A DNA stretch of 64,000 bases from Tsukamurella tyrosinosolvens. GTDB lineage: Bacteria > Actinomycetota > Actinomycetes > Mycobacteriales > Mycobacteriaceae. Position numbers and translations under genes: made by a program. Shown here piece after piece: positions 46,109-54,882 of this stretch. The stretch lies in assembly GCF_900104775.1 (NCBI RefSeq), contig NZ_FNSA01000003.1, forward strand, positions 2,480,001 through 2,544,000. Reading direction: 5' to 3'. Each line of letters starts with the position of its first letter. Position 1 is the first letter of the stretch. The notes beneath the pieces are model-generated. The model saw only the letters and a list, made by a program, of their open reading frames with translations, was not told the origin of the DNA and ran no database searches.

Positions 46109-46525
46109 TCACGTGCGCCCGACCGGCCATGCGCGACCCATCGTGGGGCGGAGCAGGGTGCGTGCGACTCGTTCGATCCGGTTCACCACCAGAGCCGGAG
46201 TGTCCGGGTCGAGTGGGATCGTCGCGACGCACGCGAAGACCGCGGACTTGTCGGGGCTGCGGAGGTGCCCGCGGAAGCGCTCCCGGAGTGCCTGCGAAGT
46301 CTGGCCGACGTAGGCGGGCGTCCCGGCTGCGTCGAGCACGACGTAGACCTGCGGGCCGAACGGTTTCTCGGACGGGAGCTGTGACACCGGGTGCGCGGCG
46401 AGCACCGAGCGCTCGGTCGCGCCCTCACGCAGATGGACGTGGAACTCGCGAGCCAAGGCCTGAAGTCCGCGTCCCGCTCGAGCGTCCGCCTTGAGGCGGC
46501 GAGTCCCGTTCGCGTTACGCGTCAT
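46109..46525 (-). CDS. GIY-YIG-fold protein
   Basis: 138 residues. VYVVLDAAGTPAYVGQTSQALRERFRGHL holds the GIY...YIG-like strands, the Gln-Thr turn and the catalytic Arg, and NRIERVARTLLRPTMG the later Glu helix. A single-domain nuclease of this type could be a homing or repair-type enzyme. It overlaps the end of the 744-residue gene by 11 bp, so the two are probably translated together. Confidence 0.65.
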   Translation of the reverse strand: MTRNANGTRRLKADARAGRGLQALAREFHVHLREGATERSVLAAHPVSQLPSEKPFGPQVYVVLDAAGTPAYVGQTSQALRERFRGHLRSPDKSAVFACVATIPLDPDTPALVVNRIERVARTLLRPTMGRAWPVGRT

Positions 46526-48749
46526 CGCCGGCCTCGTTCTCCTCGTTCTCCTCGTTCTCCTCGTTGTCCTCGCCGTCTTCCTCGTCGAATGCGTCTTCGT
46601 CCCGCGGACGCATCCCGTTGATCTCAGTCAGGAGGGCGAGGGCATCGTCGCGGCACTGCTCCCACAGCTCGCGGGTAACCGCGCCGCCGAAGGCCTCCAG
46701 CTCGTTGTCCGCCGCGAGACCGCGGAGCTTCGTGGTGAGCTTGGTCAGGTCCTCGAAGCGGGTGCTGATCTCCTGTGCGAGCTGGTCGGCTTCCTCACCG
46801 GGGGTCACGGTTCGCGCAGGCGAAGGCGCGGCGGCCTTCTCGTCGGCATCGACCAGCAGGTCCGCTTCGATCCGCACGAGGTCGTAGAGGTTGTCGGCGT
46901 GCGCGACCTTCCGCGGTACCTGCGGGTCCTCGTCCGAAGGGAACGCGAGCTTGTACGGGTCCGAGGACGCCAGGATCCGGCTCGACGTTGCGCCGACCGG
47001 GAAGCTGTTGACCGCCTCGGCATCGGACTGGAAGGAATCCGCTGCGTGGGCGAGCACCCACAGCCCGCGCGGGCTGTCGAGGAGCTTGTCGACGATGATG
47101 CTGGGCTGGCGACGGAGGAAGGTCAGCGTCTTGTCCAGACCCGTCGTCGTCGAACCGGAGGCGGTCAGCAGGATGCCGTCGCTGACGAGTGCAAGGCCTC
47201 CTGCCGCCGCGAGCGTCGCCCTCGCGTCGTCGTAGTGCTCGCTCTCGGGATCCTGCGCGAACGGAACCAGATCGGCGTAATGCGTAGGGGTCAGCGCCGA
47301 CCAACCCGTCCCGTAGAGGCTGTGCGGCAGCGGGCCGCCGGCCTTCCACGCCTTCGTCCCGTTCGTCCGCGAGCTCGGCTTGTGCACCGGGATCGATCCG
47401 GCCACGACCGTCGAGATCATGTCGGCGTACTTGATCTTGTTGACCTGTGACATCCCTCGGATGCTGCGGAGCTGCGCCTTGACCAGAGTGAAGGTATCGC
47501 CCTGCGAGAGCGCCGAGAGCAAGAGCACTCCACGCTGCAGCTCGAGGTCGATCTCAGGTTCGTGATCGGGGTCAAGACGCACGGTGAGGTCCTCGCCCGA
47601 GACGTCGACACCGTCGAAGCTGAACGGGGCCATGCCGAGCGCGACGTCGGCGACGGTCGAGTCGATGGCCTCTCGGGCCTGGAGCCGCTGCAGCGCCTGC
47701 CTGATCGCGTTCGCACCGATCGCCGTCGGCGACCAGGGCTTGGACAGCGAGTGGATCTGCGCGACGGCCGAGGCCACTGCGTCGGGGAACACCGTCGCTG
47801 CCGCTTCGCCCGTGGGCAGGCCACCGAACCGGTGGATGGAGGTGACGATGCGCACCGGGAGCATGGCGGTCTGACCGGTGCGGACCAGCATGGGATCACG
47901 GGTGTCGGCGGCGGCCGCCGCGAACTGGGCCCGGAGCTTGTCCTGCTCGGCGGCGCGGCCCTTCCGGCGAGCGCGCGAGTTCCCGTCGGGGCCGGTGGCC
48001 GGCCCCGACTTGGCGAGCAGGATGTCGGCGACGCGCGCAGGGAGCTCGCGGTCGGTGACCTCATTGCCGAGGGCCGCACGCAACGCGTTGGTGGTGCGGG
48101 TGAGGCCATCCCGCACGATCAGCGAGGTGAACTCCTCGTCGGTGTCGCGCAGGACGATGGTCGCGACGGCGACTGTGACGTCCTCCGAGACCCCGTGCTG
48201 AAGAATCGAGGCGCGCAGGTCCATGCCCGCGGCGAGGGTCTGCTCGATCGCCTCCATGATGTGCGCCCGCAGATGCTCCTCGCTGTCGAACTCGAGGAAG
48301 AACGCGGCCTGCGGGCCCTCGGCCACACGCCGCCCCTTGACCACCGGTGCCGCGAGCTTCGACGGCGTGTCGGCCGCGCGGGGCTGCAGGATCGGCATCA
48401 GCGAGGTGAGAAACAGCTTCGTGTTCAGGTACGTGAGCGCAGTGTCTCCCGCCACCGAGGTCTTCAGGGCGGTGTCGACCGAGCCTGCGACTCGTTCGGC
48501 TTCCGGCTCGGAGGTGGACGCGACGATCGCCGCGCAGTCCGCGAGTTCGAGGCTCGCCGTGGCGTCGGTGCCCGTGCTCGCGTTCACCAGGTGCTCGTGA
48601 AGAACGCGGGCCGCTCGGGTGACCGTGCGGGTCTGCGCGGGCTTGGGCAGCTCGCGCGGGAGGTTGACGACGTGGACGTCCATCGGCTCGTGGTCGTCCT
48701 TGAACGGGACAGCGACGTCGAACGGGTCGAAGTAGGGCGAATCAGACAT
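46515..48749 (-). CDS. Large protein of unknown function with an acidic tail
   Basis: 744 residues, no signal peptide or membrane segment. No motif recognised: no Walker box, no nuclease or helicase signature by eye. The C-terminus is a striking acidic run (DEEDGEDNEENEENEENEAG). ATG 48749 chosen for AAGGA seven bases upstream. First gene of an operon that continues into the GIY-YIG protein. Its size and conserved-looking globular character suggest a structural or DNA-associated role in the element. Confidence 0.7.
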   Translation of the reverse strand: MSDSPYFDPFDVAVPFKDDHEPMDVHVVNLPRELPKPAQTRTVTRAARVLHEHLVNASTGTDATASLELADCAAIVASTSEPEAERVAGSVDTALKTSVAGDTALTYLNTKLFLTSLMPILQPRAADTPSKLAAPVVKGRRVAEGPQAAFFLEFDSEEHLRAHIMEAIEQTLAAGMDLRASILQHGVSEDVTVAVATIVLRDTDEEFTSLIVRDGLTRTTNALRAALGNEVTDRELPARVADILLAKSGPATGPDGNSRARRKGRAAEQDKLRAQFAAAAADTRDPMLVRTGQTAMLPVRIVTSIHRFGGLPTGEAAATVFPDAVASAVAQIHSLSKPWSPTAIGANAIRQALQRLQAREAIDSTVADVALGMAPFSFDGVDVSGEDLTVRLDPDHEPEIDLELQRGVLLLSALSQGDTFTLVKAQLRSIRGMSQVNKIKYADMISTVVAGSIPVHKPSSRTNGTKAWKAGGPLPHSLYGTGWSALTPTHYADLVPFAQDPESEHYDDARATLAAAGGLALVSDGILLTASGSTTTGLDKTLTFLRRQPSIIVDKLLDSPRGLWVLAHAADSFQSDAEAVNSFPVGATSSRILASSDPYKLAFPSDEDPQVPRKVAHADNLYDLVRIEADLLVDADEKAAAPSPARTVTPGEEADQLAQEISTRFEDLTKLTTKLRGLAADNELEAFGGAVTRELWEQCRDDALALLTEINGMRPRDEDAFDEEDGEDNEENEENEENEAGDDA

Positions 48750-49144
48750 GTCTGGTCCTTGGCTGGATCCTTGCGCCGAGTCCTCACTCCTTGAGGGGCG
48801 CGTGACTGCCGCCGGCTGGAGCAACCAGTCCGTGCGAGCACGTCTCGTGGGGTTCCGAGTATCACGAGCAGCGCCGAAGCTTGAGTTCCGCGGTACACAT
48901 CACCGACCACACCCGGGGTGGTGGCTATAGGAGCCTCCGGGACATCGTCCTGCAACGGCCAGCAGGTGCCCCTGCCAGCACACCCTCGCGGGTGCCGTGC
49001 CGCAGCCCATGAAGCGGCTACTGCGACCTGAACGGTACACCGGTTTCGATGAGGCGACCAGCAGCGTGCCGCTGGGCGCGTCGTCGGCGTGTCGTGTCGG
49101 CCGTTCGCGCCCGTTCTCCGAAACCTGTCAGCCAGTCGATGTAG
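48750..49144. other. Long divergent intergenic region
   Basis: About 395 bp between the 744-residue gene and the ligase promoter with no credible gene. A weak inverted repeat (CCACACCCGGGGTGGTGG) is visible near 48907-48924. Probably regulatory. Confidence 0.4.
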
Positions 49145-49165
49145 TCTCTATTTTAGAGATACTGA
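49145..49165 (+). promoter_or_regulatory. Element palindrome, site 1 (DNA ligase promoter)
   Basis: TCTCTA-TTT-TAGAGA (49145-49159), followed with no gap by TACTGA as -10. The same 15-mer occurs at 63590. Confidence 0.7.
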
Positions 49166-49196
49166 TTGAAGCGAGCGCCCAACCTCAGGAGAAGAC

Positions 49197-50270
49197 GTGA
49201 CCACGACCGACGAAGCCAAGTCAGCCAGCCTGTACTACTCCAACGGATCCAGCGACAAGGAGTATCACGCCCGCATCGAGCCGAAGGGCGACGGCTTCGT
49301 CGTCACCTTCGCGTACGGGCGCCGCGGCTCCACCCTGACCACCGGAACGAAGACGACCGCGCCGGTCGCCTACGACAAGGCGCTGGCGGTCTTCGACAAG
49401 CTCATCAGTGGGAAGCAGGCCAAGGGATACACCTTTGGTGAAGACGGCACGCCGTACCTGAACCCCGACTCCGATCGTCAGGCGTCGGGGCTGCTCCCCC
49501 AGCTGCTCAACGTGGTCGACAACGACGCCGTGGCCGAGCTCCTCGCCAGTGAGGAGTGGTGCCTGCAGGAGAAGATGGACGGCCGTCGAATGATGCTGCG
49601 CAAGACCGGCGACACCGTCGAGGCGATCAACAAGCTCGGACTGATCGTCGGCGTCTCGAAGCTGGTAGCGGACGCGGCGCTCGCCATCGATGGCGACTTC
49701 ACCCTCGACGGCGAGATCATCGGCGACCGCCTGCATGCCTTCGACTTGCTCAGCGTCCACGGACAGGATGCGTGCGACTGGGCGTACAGCGCACGGTACG
49801 TCGCGCTGACCGAGCTCCTCAGCGATGCGGCTTCCGCGATCACCGCGGTCCCGAGCGTCGAAGCCCCCGAAGCGAAGGCTGCGCGCCTGGCGGAGCTCAA
49901 GGCGGCCGGCGCCGAGGGCGTGGTCTTCAAGCGCCTGGATGCGGTGTACCGCCACGGACGGCCCAACAGCGGTGGCACCCAGCGCAAGTTCAAGTTCGTC
50001 GAGACCTTGAGCGCCCTGGTCAGCACGGTCAACACGCAGCGCAGTGTCGGCCTGACCTTGGATGGCGACGACGGCCCCGTCTTCGTCGGCAACGTGACGA
50101 TCCCGAGCAACCACGAGGTGCCCACGGTCGGATCGGTGGTCGAGGTCCGCTACCTGTACGCAACCCCGACTCCCACGCTGTATCAGCCGGTCTACCTCGG
50201 TCAGCGCGACGACGTGGAAGCAGCGGAGTGCGTACTCGCCCAGGTGAAGTTCAAGGCGCCGACCGCGTAG
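49197..50270 (+). CDS. WGR-domain ATP-dependent DNA ligase
   Basis: 357 residues. Residues 8-90 form a WGR domain (LYYSNGSSDKEYHARIE, VTFAYGRRGSTLTTGTKT), a nucleic-acid-sensing module known from PARPs. The nucleotidyltransferase core has motif I EKMDGRRM with the adenylated Lys near 124, DGEIIGDRLHAFDLLS, AEGVVFKR and QRKFKF; a short OB-fold follows (GSVVEVRYLYATPTPTLYQP). Compact size, like phage/plasmid ligases. It should seal nicked DNA; RNA ligation is a lesser possibility. GTG start with AGGAGAAG. Confidence 0.85.
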   Translation: MTTTDEAKSASLYYSNGSSDKEYHARIEPKGDGFVVTFAYGRRGSTLTTGTKTTAPVAYDKALAVFDKLISGKQAKGYTFGEDGTPYLNPDSDRQASGLLPQLLNVVDNDAVAELLASEEWCLQEKMDGRRMMLRKTGDTVEAINKLGLIVGVSKLVADAALAIDGDFTLDGEIIGDRLHAFDLLSVHGQDACDWAYSARYVALTELLSDAASAITAVPSVEAPEAKAARLAELKAAGAEGVVFKRLDAVYRHGRPNSGGTQRKFKFVETLSALVSTVNTQRSVGLTLDGDDGPVFVGNVTIPSNHEVPTVGSVVEVRYLYATPTPTLYQPVYLGQRDDVEAAECVLAQVKFKAPTA

Positions 50271-50320
50271 CCGAGCGCCGCCACTGTCGTTCCGCGACGC
50301 CGAGGGCTATTCTCGAATCT

Positions 50321-50698
50321 GTGTTCGATAACTGGGTGGGGCTCTACGCGGACCGGACGTTGCACCGGTTCGATCCACCCCGACCGGTCCTCGTTACGGT
50401 CGCCGACGTCCTACCTGGAGGAATCGGCCTGCCGATCACGGGGGTAGACGCCCGCCCGCTATGGAAGCGTGGTGCTGGCGCTCGGTTCGAGCGGGTCATG
50501 CCCGGGCGCCAGCTGGCGTGGCTGCTGGAAGCGACCGGTGCGTGGCTCGCGATCGTCGAAGTGGATGTCGAGAGCGCGAACGGACAGTCGTCGATCACTC
50601 TGCAGGTGCTGGCACGCCGAGAGCAGCTGCAGCTCGACACAGTCACGAACCGTGCACGGTCGGGGCCTGCTGAGCTCGCACGACGCCGCGGCCGGTAG
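50321..50698 (+). CDS. Hypothetical protein
   Basis: 125 residues, mixed alpha/beta, cytoplasmic. No family recognised; visible stretches are FDNWVGLYADRTLHRFDPPRPVLVTVADVLPGG and AWLLEATGAWLAIVEVDVESANGQ. Supported by a leaderless promoter: TATTCT (50308-50313) ends seven bases before the GTG. It follows the ligase but has its own promoter. Confidence 0.6.
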   Translation: MFDNWVGLYADRTLHRFDPPRPVLVTVADVLPGGIGLPITGVDARPLWKRGAGARFERVMPGRQLAWLLEATGAWLAIVEVDVESANGQSSITLQVLARREQLQLDTVTNRARSGPAELARRRGR

Positions 50699-50796
50699 AG
50701 GCCGTGCGCGGCCGACACCCGCACGCATCAGCAAGTGCCACCACTTCACCCGTCCCAGACGAATGCTGGGCGCAGCATTGCGCCGCTGATCGCCGA

Positions 50797-50817
50797 TCTC
50801 TACTTTAGAGATAGTGG
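50797..50817 (+). promoter_or_regulatory. Element palindrome, site 2 (FtsK-like gene promoter)
   Basis: TCTCTA-CTT-TAGAGA (50797-50811; 17 bp with flanking A/T), followed directly by TAGTGG as the -10-like box. Confidence 0.7.
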
Positions 50818-50996
50818 CACCGGAGCGGTGCCCGCGCCCGGATCTTCGTTGAGCTCCGCTCCCCGGCGGCGGCGATCGAAGGTCCACCAGGGTCGAACTG
50901 CCTCGTGAAGGCGATGCTCCGGCTGAACTACCTGCCCTTTTCGCGCAGGCACGTGCCGGGGACGTGGCTGCTGACGGAAAGGGAGGTTCTCCTCTC
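50818..50996 (+). other. Long untranslated leader of the FtsK-like gene
   Basis: About 180 nt between the site-2 promoter and the ATG at 50997. No convincing small gene; a short GTG frame at 50905 overlaps the start and is not supported. May carry RNA-level control. Confidence 0.35.
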
Positions 50997-53900
50997 ATGG
51001 CTCACGCCACCAATCGCACCGAGATGCTGGCCAAGGCGCTCAAGCGCGCCCGCGAAGACTTCTCCCTCCACAACGCGCGGGCGTTCGCCCGCTCCGTGAT
51101 CGAAGCGCCGCCCGACGTGTTCGCGGCGAAGCCGCTCACCTTCCTGCCCCTCGACCAGTCGAACTCGACCCCCTGGCGCGCCGCTGCAGAAGCAGCGGCG
51201 CCCTTCGACCCCACCGTTCAGACGCCTGGCCGATTCGCCCCCTCCAGCCGCTACCTCGTGGAGAAGTACGGCACTGGCGACGGGTACGGAGTCGATGGGT
51301 CCACTTCCGAGCCGGACCCCCAGCGCGCCGCCGACTCCGGCGCCGCACTCCCTGAGACCGACTTCGCCTCGCGCGTGGCGTCGCTGTTCACGCCTCCCCG
51401 GCCGGGAGACATCCTGCTCGGGTACGGCAATGCGGAGGTCGCTGTCGTCATGGACGAGCACCGCGCCTACGGGCGAGACGGCCGCGAATTCTCGCTCGCC
51501 AGAGACGTGCACTACCTCACACGCCGCTACGACGTGCGCGAGGTCGACCCTCTCACCGCGATCGGCGATGCGACCCTCGCTTGGGTCAGCGTGCTGGCTC
51601 AGCTCACCGATCTCTGCGGGTGGGCCCCTGACTCTCCTGAGGCTCAGCTGCTCGACTCCATGCTGCGGCCGGAGTACCGCCAGCCGCGCGGGATCACCAC
51701 CCTGGCCGAGTTGGTCGACCACATGCTCAACTCGGGTAGCGAGCGCCACCGCTCGATGCATGATCGGATCCGGTTCCAGGTAACCGATCCGAGCCCGCTC
51801 GTGGACCGCACTGGCGACGCGCCGACGCCGGTCGGGTTCTCAGGGCACCGGGTCGACTTCCCGGACGCCGAGTCGGCGCGCCTCGCAGCTGAGATCGCGA
51901 CCATCGGCACCGAGCCGGTCCCCGACGGCGTGATCTTCCGGCGCCGCGGCCAGGAGGTGGCAGCGGACGGTGCCCGGCCCGGCGACATGGTTCACAACGG
52001 CGAGAGCAACCGGATGATCGGGGTCGTCACCGCGGTGCACCCCGACGGCTCGAAGGACATGGTGACCGGTCCGCAGTCGTTGCCGATCATGCTGGCTCTG
52101 ACCGAAGATGCTCCGCCCGTCGAGTCCGCGGGGATCCCGCTCAACGCAGGGGGCGAGCGCCGCGTGCCGGTGTCTCCCGCCGAGGCGCGCCAGGGCGACA
52201 TCCTGGTGGCCGGCGGCACGGCCTACCTCGTACTCGACTCCGGCAAGGTGCTCGCCCCCGATACCGGCGCGGTGATCCCGATGGATCGCACGCCTGAGAT
52301 GACCGGTTCCGACGACGGGTTCTTCCGCGTCGCTGGCAACGGTCCCGCAGCCGAGGGCGGCGAATGGGCCAGGTTCGTCGAGATGCTGCCGGCCGGCTAC
52401 ACACCGGTGGTCTCGACGGGGGTGCAGTCGCTCGATCCGCTCAAGCTTCTCGAGCCTCCGAAGTTCCCGCAGCTGTCTGCGGAGTCCGAGGACCAGATCG
52501 ACGTCCCGGCGCTGGTGCGCGAGATGGGCGGCAGCCCGCAGGCGGGCGAGCTGCTCGACCGCGTGGTGCCGATGTCGATGATGAGCCGCGCGCTCGTCTC
52601 GGCGATCAGCTCCGGCGCGGTGACACTCCACGTCGACCGCACAGTCACCCTGCCCGAACCCTCGCCGGATCCCCGGCTCGGCCTGCCGGCGAGTGCTGAC
52701 CGACCGCCCATCGTGCGCCGGGATGCGAGTGACGCGGGGAAGTTGTGGAAGGACACCAGGTTCCACGTCGGTTTCGGCACCGATGGGCTGGTGATGTGGT
52801 CGCCTGCCGAAGCTGGATCGATGCTCGTCACGGGACGCACCGGGAGCGGGCTGTCCGTGTTCGTCGAGGGCGCGATCACGGATGCGCTGGGCAGCGGATG
52901 GGAGGTGGTCTCGCTCGACAGGCATCTCGACACCGACACCTACGCCGCGGCGATCACGGACGCGCACAAGCTCTCCTCGCGTCGCGCGGCCGGCTCGACG
53001 CCGATTCTCGTCGTCCTCGACGAGTTCCAGGCCTTCTCCCGCGCGTTCGCGTCGGAGAACAGCAAGGCCGAGGTCACGAAGCTGTCGGGCCAGGTGCTCG
53101 ACATGCTCAAGTTCGCCCGAACTTCGCGTGTGCACCTGGTGCTGGTCACCCACGACCTGCACGCGCAGACAATCCCGTCGGCGTGGCTCCCCCACTTCGG
53201 GGCTGCGGTCGTGATGGGTGCGCCGTCCGACCTGGCGCGGCACAAGCTCGGAGGCGGCGCGAAGATCCCCGCCGAGGCGTTCCCGCGCGGTGTCCGCGGC
53301 CGGGGCGTGTTCTTCGCCCGCCCGGGGTCCGGCACGTACGAGGTGGTGCAGACCTACCTCCCGTCGAACGAGATGGGTTCGCTGTCGTCCATGTTCGGGG
53401 ACGAAATCAGCACGCTGGACCCTGAGCTGACGCGCAAGTTCGCCGCCGATCACCCCCGCCGCCCGCTGACGCCCCACGAGTTCATCGCGGGCATCAACGG
53501 AGGCCCGAAGCTGCTCGACATCGTGAACCAGATGCCGGCGCAGGCTCCCGTCGTGGGCCAGGCGCTGAACGCGCTTCTCGGACTCCCGGCCGGGCACGAC
53601 CAGTCGAAGCCGAACCACTACTACTGGGACAGCCTCGGTGACCCCCTCGCCTGCACCGAGGACCACAACCACCCTGATCCCGACGATGAGCCTCGTGGCA
53701 ACGTGGCGATCCGCGCTGAGCACGAGCTCGCGGATCTGCCTCAGCCGGTGGACCGCCCGGTCGTTCGGCGAGGAGGTACACGGATCAAGCCGGCGGCGAT
53801 CACCGCATTCAGCCTCGGCCACGGGCCTGGCGGTCAGAAGGTCACGTACACGCCAGCCGAGGACGGCCCTCTGCGGATCCACGGAGGACCCGGCCGCGGC

Positions 53901-54434
53901 AAGACGATGCTGGCGCAGGGGCTGCTGCGCGATGCCGCCGCTGCCGGCTGGGACACTGCGTACCTCAGCTGGTTGGCGCACTTCGATGATCCGGATGAGG
54001 CGACGAGGCAGTTCGAGCAGTGGCGGAAGTCCGGGATCAGCGGCCGAGTCACACCGCTGCTGCTCGCGCTCGACCACATCGAGCACCTCGACGACCGGCC
54101 GGAGCTGGCCGCGTCGATCAGGGTGCTGCTCCGGACCGGTACCGCAACCGGCACGCACCTGGTGGTGATCGAGCCCGAGTCTGACCGCACGGCTGACGAC
54201 CTCTGGGCGGGGCTCGCTCCCGCGACGCTGCTGACCGGAGCTCCGACCGCGGAGGAGGCCTCTGGTCTCCTCGGTGACGCCTCGGACCTGCTCCCCCGCG
54301 CTGGCTGGGAGGGATCCGGGAAGATGGTGCTGATGCGGGCCGCTGACGAGGACGGCGTTCGCGCGGTGCCCGAACCGCTCCGCGCGTACATCGAGAGCCG
54401 ACCCGACCGGTCGGTCCGGCGACGCCTGACCTGA
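50997..54434 (+). CDS. FtsK/SpoIIIE-like protein with two ATPase domains
   Basis: 1145 residues. A long N-terminal region (1-590) has no recognised family. ATPase 1: GRTGSGLS at 613-620, where the Walker A Lys is Leu, with Walker B LVVLDE ending D675-E676 and RVHLVLVTHDLHAQTIPSAWLPHFGAAVVMG as the following sensor strand. ATPase 2: intact GGPGRGKT at 963-970 and LLLALDHIE with D1026. The order recalls EccC/EssC and conjugative translocases, in which only some motors bind ATP normally. A DNA pump or a secretion motor are both possible. ATG 50997 follows GGGAGG. Confidence 0.75.
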   Translation: MAHATNRTEMLAKALKRAREDFSLHNARAFARSVIEAPPDVFAAKPLTFLPLDQSNSTPWRAAAEAAAPFDPTVQTPGRFAPSSRYLVEKYGTGDGYGVDGSTSEPDPQRAADSGAALPETDFASRVASLFTPPRPGDILLGYGNAEVAVVMDEHRAYGRDGREFSLARDVHYLTRRYDVREVDPLTAIGDATLAWVSVLAQLTDLCGWAPDSPEAQLLDSMLRPEYRQPRGITTLAELVDHMLNSGSERHRSMHDRIRFQVTDPSPLVDRTGDAPTPVGFSGHRVDFPDAESARLAAEIATIGTEPVPDGVIFRRRGQEVAADGARPGDMVHNGESNRMIGVVTAVHPDGSKDMVTGPQSLPIMLALTEDAPPVESAGIPLNAGGERRVPVSPAEARQGDILVAGGTAYLVLDSGKVLAPDTGAVIPMDRTPEMTGSDDGFFRVAGNGPAAEGGEWARFVEMLPAGYTPVVSTGVQSLDPLKLLEPPKFPQLSAESEDQIDVPALVREMGGSPQAGELLDRVVPMSMMSRALVSAISSGAVTLHVDRTVTLPEPSPDPRLGLPASADRPPIVRRDASDAGKLWKDTRFHVGFGTDGLVMWSPAEAGSMLVTGRTGSGLSVFVEGAITDALGSGWEVVSLDRHLDTDTYAAAITDAHKLSSRRAAGSTPILVVLDEFQAFSRAFASENSKAEVTKLSGQVLDMLKFARTSRVHLVLVTHDLHAQTIPSAWLPHFGAAVVMGAPSDLARHKLGGGAKIPAEAFPRGVRGRGVFFARPGSGTYEVVQTYLPSNEMGSLSSMFGDEISTLDPELTRKFAADHPRRPLTPHEFIAGINGGPKLLDIVNQMPAQAPVVGQALNALLGLPAGHDQSKPNHYYWDSLGDPLACTEDHNHPDPDDEPRGNVAIRAEHELADLPQPVDRPVVRRGGTRIKPAAITAFSLGHGPGGQKVTYTPAEDGPLRIHGGPGRGKTMLAQGLLRDAAAAGWDTAYLSWLAHFDDPDEATRQFEQWRKSGISGRVTPLLLALDHIEHLDDRPELAASIRVLLRTGTATGTHLVVIEPESDRTADDLWAGLAPATLLTGAPTAEEASGLLGDASDLLPRAGWEGSGKMVLMRAADEDGVRAVPEPLRAYIESRPDRSVRRRLT

Positions 54435-54436
54435 GC

Positions 54437-54480
54437 AGCAGAAGACCCCGTCACCGAACTGGTGGCGGGGTCTTCTGCTC
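54437..54480. terminator. Bidirectional terminator
   Basis: AGCAGAAGACCCCGTCACC pairs with GGTGGCGGGGTCTTCTGCT across a GAACT loop. It stands between the FtsK-like gene and the convergent small gene. Confidence 0.85.
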
Positions 54481-54496
54481 AGGAGCGCCTAGTTGT

Positions 54497-54652
54497 TCAG
54501 GCGGCGACCTTGCGGAGCGAGTCGGCCTCGAGGAAGAGAACCGCGAGCTGCTCGCGGACCTCGTTCTCCGCCGAGGCGAAGGCGGTACCGATCGCGGCGG
54601 ACGCTTCCGCGATCGCGTCATCGAACCTGTCGAACTGCGTGTTCCCGTTCAT
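54497..54652 (-). CDS. Small helical protein
   Basis: 51 residues: MNGNTQFDRFDDAIAEASAA then a Glu/Ala-rich amphipathic helix to the end (REQLAVLFLEADSLRKVAA). Shape recalls small coiled-coil regulators. The start is uncertain; ATG 54694 would add 14 residues, and neither has a ribosome binding site. Confidence 0.5.
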   Translation of the reverse strand: MNGNTQFDRFDDAIAEASAAIGTAFASAENEVREQLAVLFLEADSLRKVAA

Positions 54653-54847
54653 GACCACAGTGTGACACACGTGTTCGATGCCGTCTACCTGCATGTTTGC
54701 GATGGCTTCGCGCGGACGTTCGATGCCTGGGTGGCAGCGGGAGGCAAAAGAGGGGGTACTGTCGAACAAGCAGGAGCGGGCATGCCCTTGCTGCAGCCCC
54801 CGATCCTGTAGGTGTCGCGTCCCCTCGGAACTGCCGGTGCGTGACAA

Positions 54848-54877
54848 TTGTTCGAAGAATCTCAGATTATCGAACAA
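54848..54877. repeat. Spaced inverted repeat in an AT-rich patch
   Basis: TTGTTCGA (54848-54855) and TCGAACAA (54870-54877) are separated by 14 bp in a stretch of unusually low G+C. It lies close to the end of the minus-strand membrane-protein gene. GTTCGA halves resemble actinobacterial SOS half-sites, but the spacing is wrong for LexA. Confidence 0.4.
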
Positions 54878-54882
54878 ATATG

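Noticed and set aside
49145-49159. Palindrome as a LexA/SOS box or intrinsic terminator
   Set aside because: Mycobacterial SOS boxes carry TCGAAC-4-GTTCGA arms, which this lacks. The stem is only six A/T-containing pairs with a 3-nt loop, too weak for a terminator, and it sits at promoters.
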